A stretch of DNA of 64,000 nucleotides, taken from Streptomyces sp. 71268. GTDB taxonomy: Bacteria; Actinomycetota; Actinomycetes; Streptomycetales; Streptomycetaceae. Shown piece after piece: positions 62,807 through 64,000 of this stretch (within the stretch, counting starts at the first letter, position 1; every line of letters starts with the position of its first letter). The translations under genes were made by a program, and so were the position numbers. The stretch spans positions 1,021,501 through 1,085,500 of the forward strand of contig NZ_CP114200.1 of assembly GCF_029392895.1 (NCBI RefSeq). The letters are read 5' to 3'. The notes under the pieces are model-generated. The model was given only the letters and a program-made list of their open reading frames with translations, searched no databases and was not told where the DNA came from.

Positions 62807-64000
62807 GTGACGGCGGATGGATTCGACTTCAGTCCCGGGGCACAGGTGCCGCTCTCCGGGGCGGCGGGGCAGACGGCCGCGACACAGGCGCTCGCCTCGG
62901 CCGCCTACCGCGACAGCGAGGTCAGCAAGCTGCTCGACGCCAACTCCGAGTGGACGGTCTCCGAGGTCAAGCCGCCGCGGTTCTCCCTCTTCGAGCCCAA
63001 CCTCGGAGAGGCGTTCTCGCGCGCCGTCCAGGTCCGCATGCTCGGCGGCGCCCGCAACCAGATCATCCAGTCCTTCGGCATAGAGCCACAGACCGTGGTC
63101 GAGCACTGCCTGGCGGCCAACCGCATCCGCAAGACCCGGGACGCGCGGCTGACCGTCGTCATGGTCGTCTTCGGGTTGCTGTTCCTGCCCGGCGTGCTGC
63201 TCTGGCTCGCCGCCTTCCAGGTCCGGCGCACGCTGGCGGGCTCGAAGAACAAGCGTGCCGGCGCCCTCGGCGTCCTGCTGGCGCTGATCGTCGCCGGGCT
63301 CGTCGTGTTCGGGATGATCAAGGCGCCGGTGGACGACTTCTGGTGGATCTACGCCCGCGTCATGCTGGTCGCGCCGGTGGTGGGTTGGTTCATCGCGAAG
63401 CAGATCAGCGAGCGCACCGCCAAGGACCTGCGCGAGCGCTGGACCGCGCTGCTGACCGGCGGCGGCCTGGGCGCCAAGGTGCCCGAGGCCGTGCCCCGCA
63501 ACCCCGGCGAGACGGCGGCCGAGCAGTTGCGCAAGAACCTGGAGAAGCTCACCGCCGAGCAGCACAGCAACATCGTCTTCTACGCCGGGCCCAAGGGAAT
63601 ACTGGGCATGGGCACCCGCTGGGGCACCTGGCAGCTCGCCGAGGACCTGGTGCCCAGCGAGGCGGGCAAGGAGATCAACCCGTTCCGTAGCTGGGACGTC
63701 ATAAAGGCCATCCACGACCAGCTCAAGCTGCTGGAGCGCGGCCCGCTGCACACCGGTGGCTTCCCCACCCCCTCCGTGCGGCACTGGGTGGTCTCCGCCG
63801 TCGGTGAGGGCGCCAAGTCGGTGGCCCGCAGCGGGAGCACGGAGGAGGAGGGCTTCCAGGTCAAGGGCGTGGAGTTGCAGCGCATCTGCAACGACCAGCA
63901 GTTCGACAGCGGTGACCGGCACTACCTGGGCGTGCAGTTCGTGCTCTGGGACGGCCAGCTCGTGATCACCATGCTCATCACCGTGACCGTGCTGCACAAG
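62807..64000 (+). CDS. Membrane protein of unknown function (partial, C-terminus beyond right edge)
   Basis: At least 398 residues; no stop before the window end. GTG 62807 follows a G-rich GGGGGCGG stretch. Residues 1-100 are soluble (SEVSKLLDANSEWTVSEVKPPRFSLFEPNLGEAFSRAVQ). About 115-135 and 150-165 form two close membrane helices (VVMVVFGLLFLPGVLLWLAAF; GALGVLLALIVAGLVVFGMI), with a third near 180-195 (ARVMLVAPVVGWFIA). A cytoplasmic-looking domain follows with NIVFYAGPKGILGMGTRWGTW and many charged residues. I do not recognise a characterised family. It is separated from the EF-G-like gene by 186 bases. Confidence 0.85.
   Translation, partial: MTADGFDFSPGAQVPLSGAAGQTAATQALASAAYRDSEVSKLLDANSEWTVSEVKPPRFSLFEPNLGEAFSRAVQVRMLGGARNQIIQSFGIEPQTVVEHCLAANRIRKTRDARLTVVMVVFGLLFLPGVLLWLAAFQVRRTLAGSKNKRAGALGVLLALIVAGLVVFGMIKAPVDDFWWIYARVMLVAPVVGWFIAKQISERTAKDLRERWTALLTGGGLGAKVPEAVPRNPGETAAEQLRKNLEKLTAEQHSNIVFYAGPKGILGMGTRWGTWQLAEDLVPSEAGKEINPFRSWDVIKAIHDQLKLLERGPLHTGGFPTPSVRHWVVSAVGEGAKSVARSGSTEEEGFQVKGVELQRICNDQQFDSGDRHYLGVQFVLWDGQLVITMLITVTVLHK

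Overview
This window is a piece of a very GC-rich actinobacterial chromosome, almost certainly Streptomyces or a close relative. The signs are extreme third-position GC, frequent GTG and TTG starts, a bldD gene with an intact c-di-GMP signature, the actinobacterial integration host factor sIHF, a zinc-ligand-free S4, and a phosphatidylinositol/PIM block. No rRNA, tRNA, CRISPR, prophage or insertion sequence was recognised. It is core chromosome with a few accessory regulators set into it.

Layout. 1-4115 (minus): end-truncated metK, coaBC, rpoZ, gmk, sIHF. 4333-14750 (minus): the full pyrimidine operon pyrR-pyrB-pyrC-membrane protein-carA-carB-pyrD-pyrF, with a PyrR-type RNA hairpin beside the pyrR ribosome binding site. 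14949-15449 (plus): bldD with a perfect BldD box over its own promoter. 15767-18806 (minus): nusB, efp, an M24-peptidase-like protein and a P-loop protein with a probable frameshift. 19376-23800 (minus): shikimate genes aroQ, aroB, aroK, aroC, aroE. 23823-30282 (minus): mltG, ruvX, alaS and two small membrane-associated proteins. 30532-32811 (plus): a large NB-ARC/TPR-like ATPase. 32872-34501: rpsD and a divergent split-barrel/DUF2470 protein that share an iron-box-like operator. 34792-39001 (minus): rarA, a VKOR-family protein, hisS, a metallo-hydrolase. 39301-41650 (plus): membrane-anchored cyclophilin and a DUF349 protein. 41883-42892: divergent MarR regulator and SnoaL-like protein. 42948-49887 (minus): relA, apt, secF, secD, yajC. 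50051-53463 (minus): ruvB, ruvA, ruvC, yebC. 53631-55312 (minus): pdxT, pdxS. 55624-56547 (plus): MerR regulator. 56558-59987 (minus): LemA-like protein, PimA-like glycosyltransferase, acyltransferase, CDP-alcohol phosphatidyltransferase. 60422-64000 (plus): EF-G-like protein and a membrane protein cut by the window edge.

How the genes work together. Most are housekeeping modules: UMP synthesis, chorismate synthesis, tRNA charging and translation, Sec export, Holliday-junction processing, PLP synthesis and inositol phospholipid synthesis. The most informative part is the regulatory DNA. Two DNA-repair units (rarA, and ruvC-ruvA-ruvB) are preceded by the TTGTCA-N11-TAnnnT pattern of SOS-independent DNA-damage promoters, and the ruvC copy has a decayed tandem duplicate. 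The pyr leader carries a PyrR-loop match directly upstream of the Shine-Dalgarno sequence. A 19-bp iron-box-like site overlaps the promoter of the DUF2470 gene. The MarR and MerR genes each sit beside an obvious palindromic operator. Several genes (rarA, merR, the NB-ARC-like gene) appear to make leaderless mRNAs.

All motif calls were made by eye against remembered consensus sequences. No searches were run.
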